Positions 45,295-55,151 of a stretch of 64,000 nucleotides of DNA are shown piece by piece. This stretch comes from JBFLYC01 sp040756735. GTDB taxonomy: Bacteria > Bacillota > DSM-16504 > Desulfitibacterales > Desulfitibacteraceae. Below the pieces are notes generated by a model. The model was not told the DNA's origin, ran no database searches, and was given only the letters and a program-made list of their open reading frames with translations. The position numbers and the translations under genes are program-made. Positions within the stretch are counted from its first letter, which is position 1, and each line of letters starts with the position of its first letter. The stretch is from contig JBFLYC010000009.1 in assembly GCA_040756735.1 (NCBI GenBank), positions 1-64,000 of the forward strand, written 5' to 3'.

Positions 45295-46494
45295 ATGGGT
45301 GAAAAAGTAGTTAAAATGGGTTCATTCTCCTTTAGAATAACCTTTATCCGGATCGTTTTGTTGCTTGTTGCCCTTTTTGGTGCATCCATCATGCTCTACC
45401 GTCTGATCTTTGGCCTGGGTGCCGCTACAAACCTCAATGATTCATGGCCTTTTGGATTGTGGATTGCAGTTGATGTTATGCTGGGAGTTGCTTTAGCTGC
45501 GGGGGGCTTTACCACTGCAGGCCTGGTATATATATTTAACCTAAAAGAGTATAAACCCCTGGCAAAACCTGCTATTCTAACAGCCTGGTTGGGTTACCTC
45601 CTTGTAATTGTTGGATTGGGTATGGACGTGGGCCTGTGGTATAACTGGTGGAGACCAATTTTTAACTGGGGTTACACTTCGGTACTATTTGAGGTTTTTA
45701 TCTGTGTACTGGCATATAATGTGGTTCTGTTAGTTGAATTTTTACCTGTGCTGTCAAAGCGTTTCAACTGGAAAAAAGTCTATGAGGTCAGCACATTTGT
45801 AGCAATTCCAGCTGTTATAGCAGGGATTATACTATCTTCAATGCACCAATCGTCGCTGGGCGCCCTGTTCTTAATCATGCCGGAAAAAATGAATCCTCTT
45901 TGGTATACAAGTCTCCTGCCCTGGCTTTTCCTGCTTTCTGCTATTGCAGTGGGTCCAGCCATGGTGACCTTTGAATCCTTTTTGGCATCCAGAACTTATA
46001 ACATGGAGTTTGAGAAGGACATTTTAGGCAGGTTAATAAAAGGGGTAGCTTTAATATCAGCAGTTTATGTAGCCCTTAAACTGTGGGATTTAGAAGCCCG
46101 TGGATATTTATCCGCCCTCTTTGACGGCACCTTGGCCAGTAACATGTTTCTGGTGGAGCTGGCTCTATTTATAATTCCCACCTTATTAATAATATTCAAC
46201 TCCAAAAGACTTTCACAAAAGACTATAGTTGCCGGTGCAGTCCTCATAGTAGCCGGCGTGGTGGTTAACCGGCTAAATGTATTATTTATGGGCCTATATC
46301 AAGCAGCACACATGAGTTATTTCCCTGCCCTTACAGAATTTGCTGTTACCTTTGGAATAATTTCCATGGGCTGCTTGGCCTACTTGTTTATTGTTGAAAA
46401 TTTTGAGGTTTTTACACATGAGGAAGTTAAGCTTCCTAAAGAATCAGCTCCTGTAATGACCATATCAAGGGGATCAAAACAAGAATCATTTTAA
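45295..46494 (+). CDS. nrfD: NrfD/HybB-type membrane quinone-linked subunit
   Basis: A 399-residue integral membrane protein with about ten helices, starting with SFRITFIRIVLLLVALFGASI. The PILTAWLGYLLVIVGLGMDVG and MHQSSLGALFLIMP stretches are typical of HybB/NrfD. It connects the outward-facing formate dehydrogenase to menaquinone. It has no haem b ligand pattern of FdnI. It starts 2 bp after fdhB. Confidence 0.9.
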   Translation: MGEKVVKMGSFSFRITFIRIVLLLVALFGASIMLYRLIFGLGAATNLNDSWPFGLWIAVDVMLGVALAAGGFTTAGLVYIFNLKEYKPLAKPAILTAWLGYLLVIVGLGMDVGLWYNWWRPIFNWGYTSVLFEVFICVLAYNVVLLVEFLPVLSKRFNWKKVYEVSTFVAIPAVIAGIILSSMHQSSLGALFLIMPEKMNPLWYTSLLPWLFLLSAIAVGPAMVTFESFLASRTYNMEFEKDILGRLIKGVALISAVYVALKLWDLEARGYLSALFDGTLASNMFLVELALFIIPTLLIIFNSKRLSQKTIVAGAVLIVAGVVVNRLNVLFMGLYQAAHMSYFPALTEFAVTFGIISMGCLAYLFIVENFEVFTHEEVKLPKESAPVMTISRGSKQESF

Positions 46495-46507
46495 GGTAGG
46501 TGCTAAC

Positions 46508-47344
46508 ATGGATAGTGGTATCACTGAAAATCTACCATCAGTTGACCAAAGCTTTTATGAAAAATTAGTGCAGATTTACGAGAAGCTGGATATAAAAGTT
46601 TCTTTGACAAAAAACCTTGAGCAAGCTGAGTTGGACGAATACGCTAAAAAAGGGGCAATAGCTATCAGCTATTGCCCGCCTGCTATTGAAACAGCAGCAT
46701 TTAAACAATGCTTCACTGATGTATTAACATTGTTTGCAGAGTTTCAACCTGCTGAAGATAAAACACTTAAAGAATTGGTGCAAATTACGGCATATTCATC
46801 AAAAGAATTGACAGACAAGTTGTCCGGCCTTTTTTCAGGAAAGCATCTGGAAGAGCTTTTCCATCTATACCAATATCCAATGCCATCTTTGGCCGGTCTA
46901 GTGCTGGCTTATACAATCAAACCATTTTTGCAGAGCTTCAGCTTGGAGATTATGAAGGATTATCCATTACATCATTGGGAAAAAGGGTACTGCCCTGTCT
47001 GCGGTAATGGAGCCTCTCTTGCCCGCCTGTCCAAGAACGAAAATGGAAAAAGGTATTTAATGTGTTCTGTATGCGAAACCAGGTGGGCCTTTGCCCGTAT
47101 AGCCTGTCCTTTTTGTTTGGAAAAAAACCCGGATAATCTGGGTTACTTCCGTTTGGAAGAAGATCAAGGTTACAAGGTAAATTTCTGCCGCAGCTGCAAG
47201 AGCTATATCAAAACTTTTGACGAAAGCGGCAGGGTATTGAGTACAAAAAGTATCTTCTTGGAGGATAAAGAAACGGCTTACCTTGATCACCTGGCCCAAC
47301 GAGAAGGCTTCAAAAACCTCCACATATTAGAAAAATTCTACTAA
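46508..47344 (+). CDS. fdhE: Formate dehydrogenase accessory protein FdhE
   Basis: A 278-residue protein with four CxxC pairs (CPVCG, CSVCE, CPFC, CRSC) in the second half, the rubredoxin-like metal sites of FdhE. It helps fit the redox cofactors into exported formate dehydrogenases. Last gene of the fdh operon, 13 bp after nrfD. Confidence 0.92.
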   Translation: MDSGITENLPSVDQSFYEKLVQIYEKLDIKVSLTKNLEQAELDEYAKKGAIAISYCPPAIETAAFKQCFTDVLTLFAEFQPAEDKTLKELVQITAYSSKELTDKLSGLFSGKHLEELFHLYQYPMPSLAGLVLAYTIKPFLQSFSLEIMKDYPLHHWEKGYCPVCGNGASLARLSKNENGKRYLMCSVCETRWAFARIACPFCLEKNPDNLGYFRLEEDQGYKVNFCRSCKSYIKTFDESGRVLSTKSIFLEDKETAYLDHLAQREGFKNLHILEKFY

Positions 47345-47392
47345 AGCTTGGACATACTCTGCCATGGTCATCTTGTTTTAATATTTTCCTGG

Positions 47393-50116
47393 TCAACACT
47401 TTTTGTGGCATAAATTTGTGGCATAAAATAGTTTGAAAATCTCCATGGTAATTAGTACTGTGGAGGCAATCAGCATTGTGGTAAACCATTGAACAAAGGT
47501 TATGGGTTCTATACTTAAAACCATTTGCATGAAGGGAATCTGCATGCTGACGAGGTGAATTGCCTGGGCTATGATGATAGCATAAATCAGCAGGCGGTTG
47601 CTGAAAAAGGGCATCCTAAAAATTGATTTTCTCTCTGAACGGCAGTTTAAAACATGGAAATTCTCAAACAAAACCATCAGCAGCAGCACACTGTTGCGCG
47701 CTGCAAACTCATGCCAGCCCAAATAACCAACTAAATAAGCCCACAAGCCGAAGGCGACAATCCCCATGAAGGCGCCTGAAATTAAGACTTCTCTAATCAT
47801 CAATGGGTTAAAAATACCTTCCTCGGGCGATCTGGGCTTGCGCTTCATTACATCGCCTTCATTAGGTTCAAAGGCAAGGGCAATATGCTGCACACCGTTT
47901 GTAACTAGGTTTAACCACAGTATTTGCGCAGCTAACAGGGGTATGGGAAAACCCAATAATATCGCAAGGGTAAAAAGGACTATTTCTGCAAAACCGGTTG
48001 AAACCAGCAGATAAATAACTTTACGGATATTGTCATAAGCCACCCTGCCTTCTTCTATACCGGCTACAATAGAGGCAAAGTTGTCGTCTGTAAGAACAAT
48101 ATCTGCAGTTTCTTTGGCTGCATCAGTTCCAGAACCCATGGCCACACCTATATTCGCCTCCTTTAAAGCAGGCGCATCATTTACACCGTCTCCTGTAACT
48201 GCCAGAAAGTGGCCCTTATCCATGAGCCCTTTTACTATAAGCTGTTTTTGCAGGGGTTCAACTCTGGCAAAAACAGTTTTTGAACCGACTATGCTGCTGA
48301 ACTTGTCAGATTCAGTTTCTGCACAGCACTTGGCAAGCTCACTCCCGGTGATAACCTGGTCTATGGACTGGGCTATGCCTAACTCTCGTGCTATGGCCAA
48401 AGCGGTAAGGGGATGGTCCCCTGTAACCATATTAACCTGGACGCCTGCTCCAATGCTTTCCTTAACCGCTGCCTTTGCCTCGGCCCTTAATGGATCGATC
48501 ATTCCCACCAGACCCAAAAATGTCAGCCCGGTCAAGCTGGTTTCATCAAGATTTGCAGCTTCACCAGGGTTGCTGTCAGCGGGTTTGTCTATCAGCCCGT
48601 CTGCCAGGGCCAGCACACGATATCCCTGTTCTGAAATTTTAAAAGCCATTTGTTCTATGTGGTCTGGGTCAACAGGTTCCTCCCCGCCTTTTTCGTTAAG
48701 CATTGTCTTACACATTGGCAAGAGGGCCTCATAAGCGCCTTTCACAGCCGCTCTAATCTTCCCATTGGTTTCGTGAAAGGCTGCAGCATAACGGTGCTGG
48801 GCATCAAAGGGGATAACCCCCACTTGCGGGTAACTCTTCAGGAGTTCCTCCTGCTTAATACCTTCCTTGACCCCTAAAACCAAAAAAGCCACATCAACAG
48901 AATCTCCCTGATAACGCCAGGTTTCTCCTCTTTGATAAAAGGCCGCTTCATTAGACAGCACTGAAGCTTCTATTAAACGCCTCAAGGATATTTTATCTTG
49001 TTCATCAAGGACCGCATGTTCAAGGGGTTTAACATGACCCTCAGGGTTATAACCCTCTCCGGTAATCACAAACTTTTTGCCATCGGGCAGCTGCAGCAGT
49101 TTTACCGTAAGCTCATTGTGGGTTAAGGTGCCGGTTTTGTCACTGGCTATGACAGTACAGCTGCCCAGGCCTTCAACTGCAACAAGCTTTCGTACTATTA
49201 CATTTCGCTGCGCCATTCGGTTCATGCCAATAGATAAAGTAACAGTTAGACCAACTGGAAGCCCTTCAGGAATAGCAGATACTGCAAGGGCAACTGCCAT
49301 GAAAAATACTGCCTGGGCTTCGATTCCCCTGGCCAGGGCTATCATTCCAAGAATAGCAGCAGCGCCTAAAACCGCCAAGGCCACATTCTTTGAAAAAACT
49401 TCCATCCTCTGCACCAGGGGCGCGTTGGCTTCAGCAGGCGCGCTAATAAACTGGGCGATCTTGCCAATTTCAGTCTGCAGAGCAGTTCCAACTACTACCC
49501 CTAGACCTGAACCCCTGGACACCACAGTACTGGCATATGCGATGTTTTTTCGATCACCCAGGGAAATATCCTCCCCTTCTAAAGTGTCCGTGTGTTTGGC
49601 AACAGGAAGGGATTCCCCTGTTAGCAGGGATTCATCTATCTCCAGGTTATTGGTTTTTATCAAGCGCAAATCAGCAGGCACCCGTTGACCCGCTTCAAGA
49701 ATAACTATGTCTCCAGGCACTACTTCTTTGACATCAATTTCCGCCTTATACCTTTCTCTAATAACCTGGGCCAGATGGGGCACTACATTTTGCAGAGCTG
49801 AAGCGCTTTTTGCAGCGTTGTACTCCTGATAAGTACCGATAATAGAGTTAAGGAGCAGTACGGTGAAAATAAAACCCGCATCAATGTACTCCTTTAAGAA
49901 TAAAGATACTATGCCTGCCGCAAGCAGAATATAAATCAAGGGGCTGATAAACTGGCGGATAAATATTTTAACTATGGACGGCGGGGGTTCACTGGGCAAA
50001 ACATTTTCCCCATACTTTTTTAGCCTTTCATTTACTTGTTCCTCGCTTAAGCCGTCCATGCCGGTTTCCAACTCTTCTAGTACTGTATTAAAATCATGCA
50101 AATGCCATTTTTTCAT
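47393..50116 (-). CDS. P2-type cation-transporting ATPase (calcium-type)
   Basis: A 907-residue pump. Cation_ATPase_N domain (HDFNTVLEELETGMDGLSEEQVNERL), membrane PEGLPVGLTVTLSIGMNRMA with the P-E of helix 4, phosphorylation DKTGTLTHNE near residue 326, and GDGVNDAPALKEANIGVAMG. The closest types are PacL/SERCA-like calcium pumps; sodium or potassium substrates cannot be excluded. It is a single gene on its own strand. Confidence 0.9.
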   Translation of the reverse strand: MKKWHLHDFNTVLEELETGMDGLSEEQVNERLKKYGENVLPSEPPPSIVKIFIRQFISPLIYILLAAGIVSLFLKEYIDAGFIFTVLLLNSIIGTYQEYNAAKSASALQNVVPHLAQVIRERYKAEIDVKEVVPGDIVILEAGQRVPADLRLIKTNNLEIDESLLTGESLPVAKHTDTLEGEDISLGDRKNIAYASTVVSRGSGLGVVVGTALQTEIGKIAQFISAPAEANAPLVQRMEVFSKNVALAVLGAAAILGMIALARGIEAQAVFFMAVALAVSAIPEGLPVGLTVTLSIGMNRMAQRNVIVRKLVAVEGLGSCTVIASDKTGTLTHNELTVKLLQLPDGKKFVITGEGYNPEGHVKPLEHAVLDEQDKISLRRLIEASVLSNEAAFYQRGETWRYQGDSVDVAFLVLGVKEGIKQEELLKSYPQVGVIPFDAQHRYAAAFHETNGKIRAAVKGAYEALLPMCKTMLNEKGGEEPVDPDHIEQMAFKISEQGYRVLALADGLIDKPADSNPGEAANLDETSLTGLTFLGLVGMIDPLRAEAKAAVKESIGAGVQVNMVTGDHPLTALAIARELGIAQSIDQVITGSELAKCCAETESDKFSSIVGSKTVFARVEPLQKQLIVKGLMDKGHFLAVTGDGVNDAPALKEANIGVAMGSGTDAAKETADIVLTDDNFASIVAGIEEGRVAYDNIRKVIYLLVSTGFAEIVLFTLAILLGFPIPLLAAQILWLNLVTNGVQHIALAFEPNEGDVMKRKPRSPEEGIFNPLMIREVLISGAFMGIVAFGLWAYLVGYLGWHEFAARNSVLLLMVLFENFHVLNCRSERKSIFRMPFFSNRLLIYAIIIAQAIHLVSMQIPFMQMVLSIEPITFVQWFTTMLIASTVLITMEIFKLFYATNLCHKKC

Positions 50117-50485
50117 AATACCTCCACCATTTCAAATTGTTGTTGCAATAGTCTATGTTAGTTATCCAACTCCTGCCATAAACCAACTATACTATTGCCC
50201 TCATCCTTTGTCATATTGTCATATATTGCGGCCTACACTGCTTGCCTATATTAAGTATTTATTTTTATCCATTAAAACATACTAAAAATGTCTTGTTAAA
50301 GGGGCCCTTGTTTCTGCATGGGGTCATCTGCTGACTTCCGATCCAACAGTAGTGATACAAAAGGGGATAATTTTAAAAGATAATTCAATCAAAATATGTT
50401 ATAAAGCAGAGGGTACTCCCGCCTAGTGGAATACCCTCTTGATATTTCCTCTTAAATACTTCCATAAAAAATTCCAGGCCAGCAG
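50117..50485. other. Intergenic region with one hairpin
   Basis: 369 bp between the P2-type ATPase and the hcp remnant. The only structure is GAGGGTA-TCC...GGA-TACCCTC (50409-50438), a weak terminator for the minus-strand remnant. Confidence 0.45.
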
Positions 50486-50980
50486 TTATCCCAGGATTTC
50501 TGCCAGATCCTCATCAGGTGTCTTGATGGGTTGGATGTTAAAATTCTTGACCAGGACATCCAGGACATTTGGTGTGATAAAGGCAGGCAGACTAGGTCCA
50601 AGACGCATATCTTTAATACCCAGGTGCAGCAGTGTTAAAAGAATTGCCACAGCTTTTTGTTCATACCAGGATAGGACCAGGGAGAGAGGCAGGTCATTAA
50701 CCCCACATTCAAAGACCTCTGCCAGAGCGCCGGCTACCTTAATTGCTGAATAAGCATCATTGCACTGCCCCATATCAAGCAGCCTGGGTATGCCCCCTAT
50801 GTCTCCCAGTTTTTTATCAAAGAACCGGTATTTCCCACAAGCCAGAGTCAATACCAGGGTGTCCGGCGGGGTTTTTTCCACAAATTCCGTGTAGTAGTTA
50901 CGAGCAGGTTTAGCCCCGTCACATCCGCCCACAAGGAAAAGGAAAAAAACTTTAAAAAAACTTCTGCAAATTGTAAGTTC
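50486..50980 (-). pseudogene. hcp: C-terminal fragment of hydroxylamine reductase (hybrid cluster protein)
   Basis: About 160 residues matching the last third of Hcp: GGCDGAKPARNYYTEF, LACGKYRF, GDIGGIPRLLDMGQCNDAYS, WYEQKAVAILLTLLHLGIKD and LGPSLPAFITPNVL. Four ligands of the hybrid cluster are present (the Cys in GGCDG, ACGKY and GQCND, and the Glu in WYEQK). The N-terminal [4Fe-4S] domain and about 390 residues are missing; upstream sequence goes straight into the neighbouring transporter gene. It is not expected to be functional. Confidence 0.88.
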
Positions 50981-51917
50981 AGATGCTCTGGCTTTCTTTT
51001 AAATCACCTTGGGGTAAATCTCGAATTTTTGAACTTTGAACCAATACAATCCCGCTTAAAATAATGGTTGCTCCGATAATGGTAGCCTTGGTTATGGGCT
51101 CATCAAGTATTAAAAAACCTAACAGCACTGCCACTACAGGGTTTACATATGAATAAGTTGCGGCTTTATACGGGGGAATCACTTTAATCAGGTAAATATA
51201 AGCACTGTAAGCCAATAAGGAACCGGCGCCAGTCAAGTATATTAAAGCCCAGATTCCCGTAGGCGTTAGGTGAAAACGAGCAGCTTCCCCTGCGAGCAGT
51301 CCTATGAGAACTAATACAGAACCGCCTGCTAAAGACTGTATTGCAATATTGATTACTGTAGGGGATGCAACAGGCCTGCGAACTGAATATACTGAACCCA
51401 ATGACCAGGAAAAAGATGCAGCCAGGACACCCAGCAAACCTAAGACATAGGTTCTCCCAAGGCCAAGATCAGGAGCCACAAGTAAACCTACACCCAAAAA
51501 TCCCAGTATAAGACCAGTCCAGCCAAGCTTGCTGATGCTCTTACCTCCTGGGAGAAATCTCTCTAATAAGGCTATAAATATCGGTTCTGTAGCTATCAGA
51601 AGAGCTGCAAGCCCTGAAGTAATATGCTGCTCCGACCATACTACCAATCCAGCGCCACCGGCAAGCAAAAACAACCCTACAATCGCAGAGACTTTTATGT
51701 CTTCCCAGGAGTCGGGCATTTTAATGCCTTTAAGCCGGGCATAAACTAATAGAATTATTCCCACTGCAGTAAACCTCACCCCTGCAAATAAGGCAGGTGG
51801 AAGTTCATTTACGCCAACCTTTATTACCAAATATGTAGAGCCCCAAACAATGCATAAAACAAGAAAGGCCAATTGGGCCAAAGGGTCAGTGGTTCCTAGA
51901 AATTTTACTTTTCTCAA
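50979..51917 (-). CDS. EamA/DMT-family transporter
   Basis: A 312-residue protein with ten hydrophobic segments and two EamA repeats, the first with CIVWGSTYLVIKVGVNELPP and the second with GSLLAYSAYIYLIKVIPP. Such proteins export amino acids or other metabolites. TTG start with AGGAGG seven bases upstream. The substrate is unknown. Confidence 0.9.
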   Translation of the reverse strand: MRKVKFLGTTDPLAQLAFLVLCIVWGSTYLVIKVGVNELPPALFAGVRFTAVGIILLVYARLKGIKMPDSWEDIKVSAIVGLFLLAGGAGLVVWSEQHITSGLAALLIATEPIFIALLERFLPGGKSISKLGWTGLILGFLGVGLLVAPDLGLGRTYVLGLLGVLAASFSWSLGSVYSVRRPVASPTVINIAIQSLAGGSVLVLIGLLAGEAARFHLTPTGIWALIYLTGAGSLLAYSAYIYLIKVIPPYKAATYSYVNPVVAVLLGFLILDEPITKATIIGATIILSGIVLVQSSKIRDLPQGDLKESQSI

Positions 51918-51981
51918 GATAAATCCTCCTAAGATTTATCTTAGAGCAAAAAATCCAGGTTGTCCAGTAAAAAAATAATTC

Positions 51982-52335
51982 TTAACCCTTGGCTTTAAAC
52001 AGCAAGGCTCCTAGAAAACTAAATATTATTGCTGAGGATATACCTGCGCTTGTTACTTCAAAAATGCCGGTTAAAACTCCTATTAAACCGGTCCTTTCTG
52101 CTTCCGATAAAGCTCCTTTAACCAGGGCATTCCCAAAGCTGCTGATCGGAACGGAAGCGCCTGCCCCGGCAAATTTTATTAGAGGTTCATAAAGGCCAAA
52201 ACCTCCCAGTACAGCTCCGGCCACAACCAGAGTACTTAAAGTGTGGGCAGGAGTAAGTTTAAAAACATCCATCATAATTTGTCCTATAACACAAATACCT
52301 CCTCCCACAAGAAAAGCAAATAGGAATTTTTCCAT
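51982..52335 (-). CDS. spoVAE: Stage V sporulation protein AE (SpoVAEb)
   Basis: A 117-residue membrane protein, MEKFLFAFLVGGGICVIGQI onward, with three to four helices. It is part of the SpoVA channel that moves dipicolinic acid into the forespore. The ATG at 52335 follows AGGGAGG; an ATG at 52359 overlapping the spoVAD stop would add eight residues. Last gene of the operon. Confidence 0.9.
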   Translation of the reverse strand: MEKFLFAFLVGGGICVIGQIMMDVFKLTPAHTLSTLVVAGAVLGGFGLYEPLIKFAGAGASVPISSFGNALVKGALSEAERTGLIGVLTGIFEVTSAGISSAIIFSFLGALLFKAKG

Positions 52336-52358
52336 CTTATAGTTGTTACCTCCCTTCA

Positions 52359-53363
52359 TTAAGCCTCAATGGATACTGCATGGGCAACACAGGGTATGGA
52401 TTCTCTTTGCTGGTAAGAAAGAGGTGATAAAAGAGCCCCTGTGGCTACCACCAAAATTCTTTTTAAATCACCTTTACGCAGCCTGTTTAATAGATGTCCA
52501 TAAGTGACTGTGGCCGAGCACCCACATCCACTACCCCCTGCAAAAACAGGTTGTTTTTCCGAATAGATAATTATTCCACAATCAGTGAATATCTCTTTAG
52601 GCATTTCAATGCCATGTTTTCTTAAAAGATCGATTGCTATTTCATGACCTACTCTACCTAAATCCCCTGTGGCAATCAAATCATAATGCCTCGCATCTAT
52701 GTTCAAATCCCGGAAATGCGCTTCAATAGTATCAACTGCTGCTGGAGCCATGGCTCCCCCCATGTTATAGGGATCTGACAAGCCCATATCAACTACTCTT
52801 CCAATGGTGGCAGACGTGACACGGGGGCCGCTTCCTTCTGATGCCACAAGGGCAGCGCCTGCACCGGTTGTTGTCCATTGGGCGGTAGGTGGCTTTTGGG
52901 CGCCATATTCGGTAGGATATCTGAACTGTTTTTCCACAGAACCATTATGGCTTGAGGTGCCTGCAAGAGCATACCTTGCAGCTTGACAGTTTACCAGCAG
53001 GGCAGCAAGGGCTAATCCTTCCATGGCGCTTGAACATGCTCCAAACAAGCCCAAATAAGGAATCCCTATGGTACGCGCTGCAAAACTACTGGAGATTATC
53101 TGGTTCATCAAGTCTCCACTTAAAAAGAAATGTACATCTTCTTTTTTTATCCCGGCCTTGTCAATGGCAATTTCACATGCCTGCTCCAGCAGCTTCTTTT
53201 CCGCTTTTTCAAAGCTTTTCTCTCCCAACCATATATCACCATGCAGCAGATCAAAATCAGCTGCTACCGGACCCTGGGCCTCAAAGGGGCCTCCTACGGC
53301 GGCAGAGCCGGCAATGACAGGGTTAGCATCATAGACCCATGTTTGATGTCCTCTAAGTACCAC
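52359..53363 (-). CDS. spoVAD: Stage V sporulation protein AD
   Basis: A 334-residue thiolase-like protein. It has a Cys in the LFGACSSAMEGLALA segment and the SpoVAD hallmark DLLHGDIWLGEKSFEKAE. SpoVAD binds dipicolinic acid. GTG start directly after spoVAC, and the stop overlaps the spoVAE region. Confidence 0.95.
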   Translation of the reverse strand: MVLRGHQTWVYDANPVIAGSAAVGGPFEAQGPVAADFDLLHGDIWLGEKSFEKAEKKLLEQACEIAIDKAGIKKEDVHFFLSGDLMNQIISSSFAARTIGIPYLGLFGACSSAMEGLALAALLVNCQAARYALAGTSSHNGSVEKQFRYPTEYGAQKPPTAQWTTTGAGAALVASEGSGPRVTSATIGRVVDMGLSDPYNMGGAMAPAAVDTIEAHFRDLNIDARHYDLIATGDLGRVGHEIAIDLLRKHGIEMPKEIFTDCGIIIYSEKQPVFAGGSGCGCSATVTYGHLLNRLRKGDLKRILVVATGALLSPLSYQQRESIPCVAHAVSIEA

Positions 53364-53843
53364 TTACATCCCCCCTAACCCTTTGAGAACCACGGCAATT
53401 ATCCCAACGATAAAAGCAGAGAAAACCCCATAGACTATTACCGGTCCAGCCAGTTTAAACATATTACCACCTGATCCCAGAACAAAGCCTTCTGTACGAT
53501 GCTCGATGGCTGCAGATGCCAATGCATTGGCAAAACCTGTAACCGGGACTGCTGTCCCTGCTCCGGCCCACTGCGCTATATGGTCAAATACTCCAAAACC
53601 TGTTAGCAGAACTGTTATAATTATTAGTGTTGCTACAGTAGGATTGCTTGCTGTAGTTTCTGTAAAATCAAAAAATGTCATATACACCCACGTGAGGAAT
53701 TGACCGAATGTACATATTAAGCCCCCTGCTATGAACGCTTTGATACTATTTTTAAAGGCAGGACGTTTGGGTTCCCGGCTTTTAGCAAAGGTCTTGTATT
53801 CCTGCTGAGTGGGAGTCAGCTTTTTATTTTTCATGTCAGACAT
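53364..53843 (-). CDS. spoVAC: Stage V sporulation protein AC
   Basis: A 159-residue membrane protein with KNSIKAFIAGGLICTFGQFL and FDHIAQWAGAGTAVPVTGFANALASAAIEHRTEGFVLG, the core SpoVAC motifs. It forms the mechanosensitive part of the dipicolinate channel. The ATG at 53843 has AAGGTG six bases before; a GTG at 53852 is an alternative. Confidence 0.94.
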   Translation of the reverse strand: MSDMKNKKLTPTQQEYKTFAKSREPKRPAFKNSIKAFIAGGLICTFGQFLTWVYMTFFDFTETTASNPTVATLIIITVLLTGFGVFDHIAQWAGAGTAVPVTGFANALASAAIEHRTEGFVLGSGGNMFKLAGPVIVYGVFSAFIVGIIAVVLKGLGGM

Positions 53844-53855
53844 AGGCTTCACCTT

Positions 53856-54716
53856 CTATCGTAATAAATAGGGCCTTAGGTTTTCTATAACCTTTTCCAG
53901 TTTGTCGGCATTCTTGCTATACATGTTCTTTGCTTCCTCATGGTTTGTATCCAGGGCGCATCGCTTTATATCCGCCAGGCTTTCTTCCAGGGTAGCGAAC
54001 ACCAACTCTTTTACCTTGGGTTGAGGCAATTCTATAGCATCATCAAAAAGGTCTATGTATAAATCTCCTGAGGTGTCAACCTGGGCTAAAAAAACATTGT
54101 CTAAGGCTACCCCTGCCTTTTCCAGTTGGGTTTTGAGCCAATTAGGGGTGAGCCCCATGTTGGCCAGGGGCTCACTCATAATGTTTCCGTCTAGTATAAC
54201 AGTCTGTGGTTCTGTTTGAGGAGAAACCTTCCACTCCATGTCATGCGGAGTGATGGGTTTTTTATCAGACTTCAACAGGACATTTATATCCCCAGTAGCC
54301 TCCATGATAGCAAACTCAACATCTGTTACATTAAAAGCATTTTTGGAGCGTAATGCTCTTAACAATTCCTCACCACTTAAACGGGCTTTAAGCAAATTTT
54401 CTTCCATGACCTTGCCCTGTTTAACCAGAATTGTCTCCTTACCGTACACCAAGTCATGAATCCTCTTGCTCTTGATGGCCAGGTAATCCAAGGCAATGGG
54501 GGCAAGCACCCATACACCAAGGGCAATAAACCCAAAGGGCAAGTTGATTAGATTAAGCGCCATGAAGGAAACCAAGATGGCTATCACCATGTAATTAACG
54601 AAATTGAAGGGGGTCATTCTTGAAGGCTGCCGTTTTCCCATGACCCTCACAGCAAACAGAGTCAAGAAATATAAAGATACTGCTAAAATTAATATAATTA
54701 ACCACTCTGGCATCAC
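53856..54716 (-). CDS. DUF421 (YetF-family) membrane protein
   Basis: A 286-residue protein with three N-terminal helices, the second and third near residues 40-85, and the DUF421 soluble domain (GKRQPSRMTPFNFVNYMVIA; YLAIKSKRIHDLVYGKETIL). In spoVA2mob-type operons of Bacillus a DUF421 protein sits beside DUF1657 and spoVACDE, the same order as here. It may strengthen spore heat resistance. The extra C-terminal 120 residues are less conserved. Confidence 0.85.
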   Translation of the reverse strand: MMPEWLIILILAVSLYFLTLFAVRVMGKRQPSRMTPFNFVNYMVIAILVSFMALNLINLPFGFIALGVWVLAPIALDYLAIKSKRIHDLVYGKETILVKQGKVMEENLLKARLSGEELLRALRSKNAFNVTDVEFAIMEATGDINVLLKSDKKPITPHDMEWKVSPQTEPQTVILDGNIMSEPLANMGLTPNWLKTQLEKAGVALDNVFLAQVDTSGDLYIDLFDDAIELPQPKVKELVFATLEESLADIKRCALDTNHEEAKNMYSKNADKLEKVIENLRPYLLR

Positions 54717-54750
54717 TATAACCTCACTTCACAATAAAAGAAGACACAAT

Positions 54751-54957
54751 TTAGTATCCTTTATATTGGGGTTCTTGAAATTCCAAAACCTTTACCCTGT
54801 CCTCCAAATCTTTAATGATGTCGTTTGTTGCTGAAACTGCCTCCATAAACTTTGTCTTTATTTCATCATTATTCGTCTGGGTGGCATAAAGGTTCAATGT
54901 GGCTTGCACTCCCTTAAGACTTGCTAAGGTCTGTTTAACTTTTGCACTTACAGTCAT
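54751..54957 (-). CDS. DUF1657 small protein
   Basis: A 68-residue helical protein, TVSAKVKQTLASLKGVQATL onward, matching DUF1657. The ATG at 54957 follows GAGGAGG by seven bases; the longer frame to 55014 is not needed. First gene of the spoVA-type operon. Confidence 0.88.
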   Translation of the reverse strand: MTVSAKVKQTLASLKGVQATLNLYATQTNNDEIKTKFMEAVSATNDIIKDLEDRVKVLEFQEPQYKGY

Positions 54958-55060
54958 TATTTTAACCTCCTCGGAGCTTATTATTAGCTCAAAGAATTTT
55001 TTTAATGCATTCAAAATGCTTTTTTAATAGTCAAAGAAATCAGAACGATTCAGGGGAAAC

Positions 55061-55117
55061 GATTCAGGGGACGGTTCTTCGATTCATTTTTTGAATCGAA
55101 GAACCGTCCCCTGAATC
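55061..55117. repeat. Perfect 26-bp inverted repeat with GAACCGTCCCC core
   Basis: GATTCAGGGGACGGTTCTTC plus GATTCA (55061-55086) and its exact complement (55092-55117) around a TTTTT loop. Partial extra copies of the outer part flank it. Despite different arms it shares the core GAACCGTCCCC with the REP and MITE-like repeats. Confidence 0.92.
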
Positions 55118-55151
55118 ACTCTGAATCACTGAATTACTTTAATCTTAGTTG

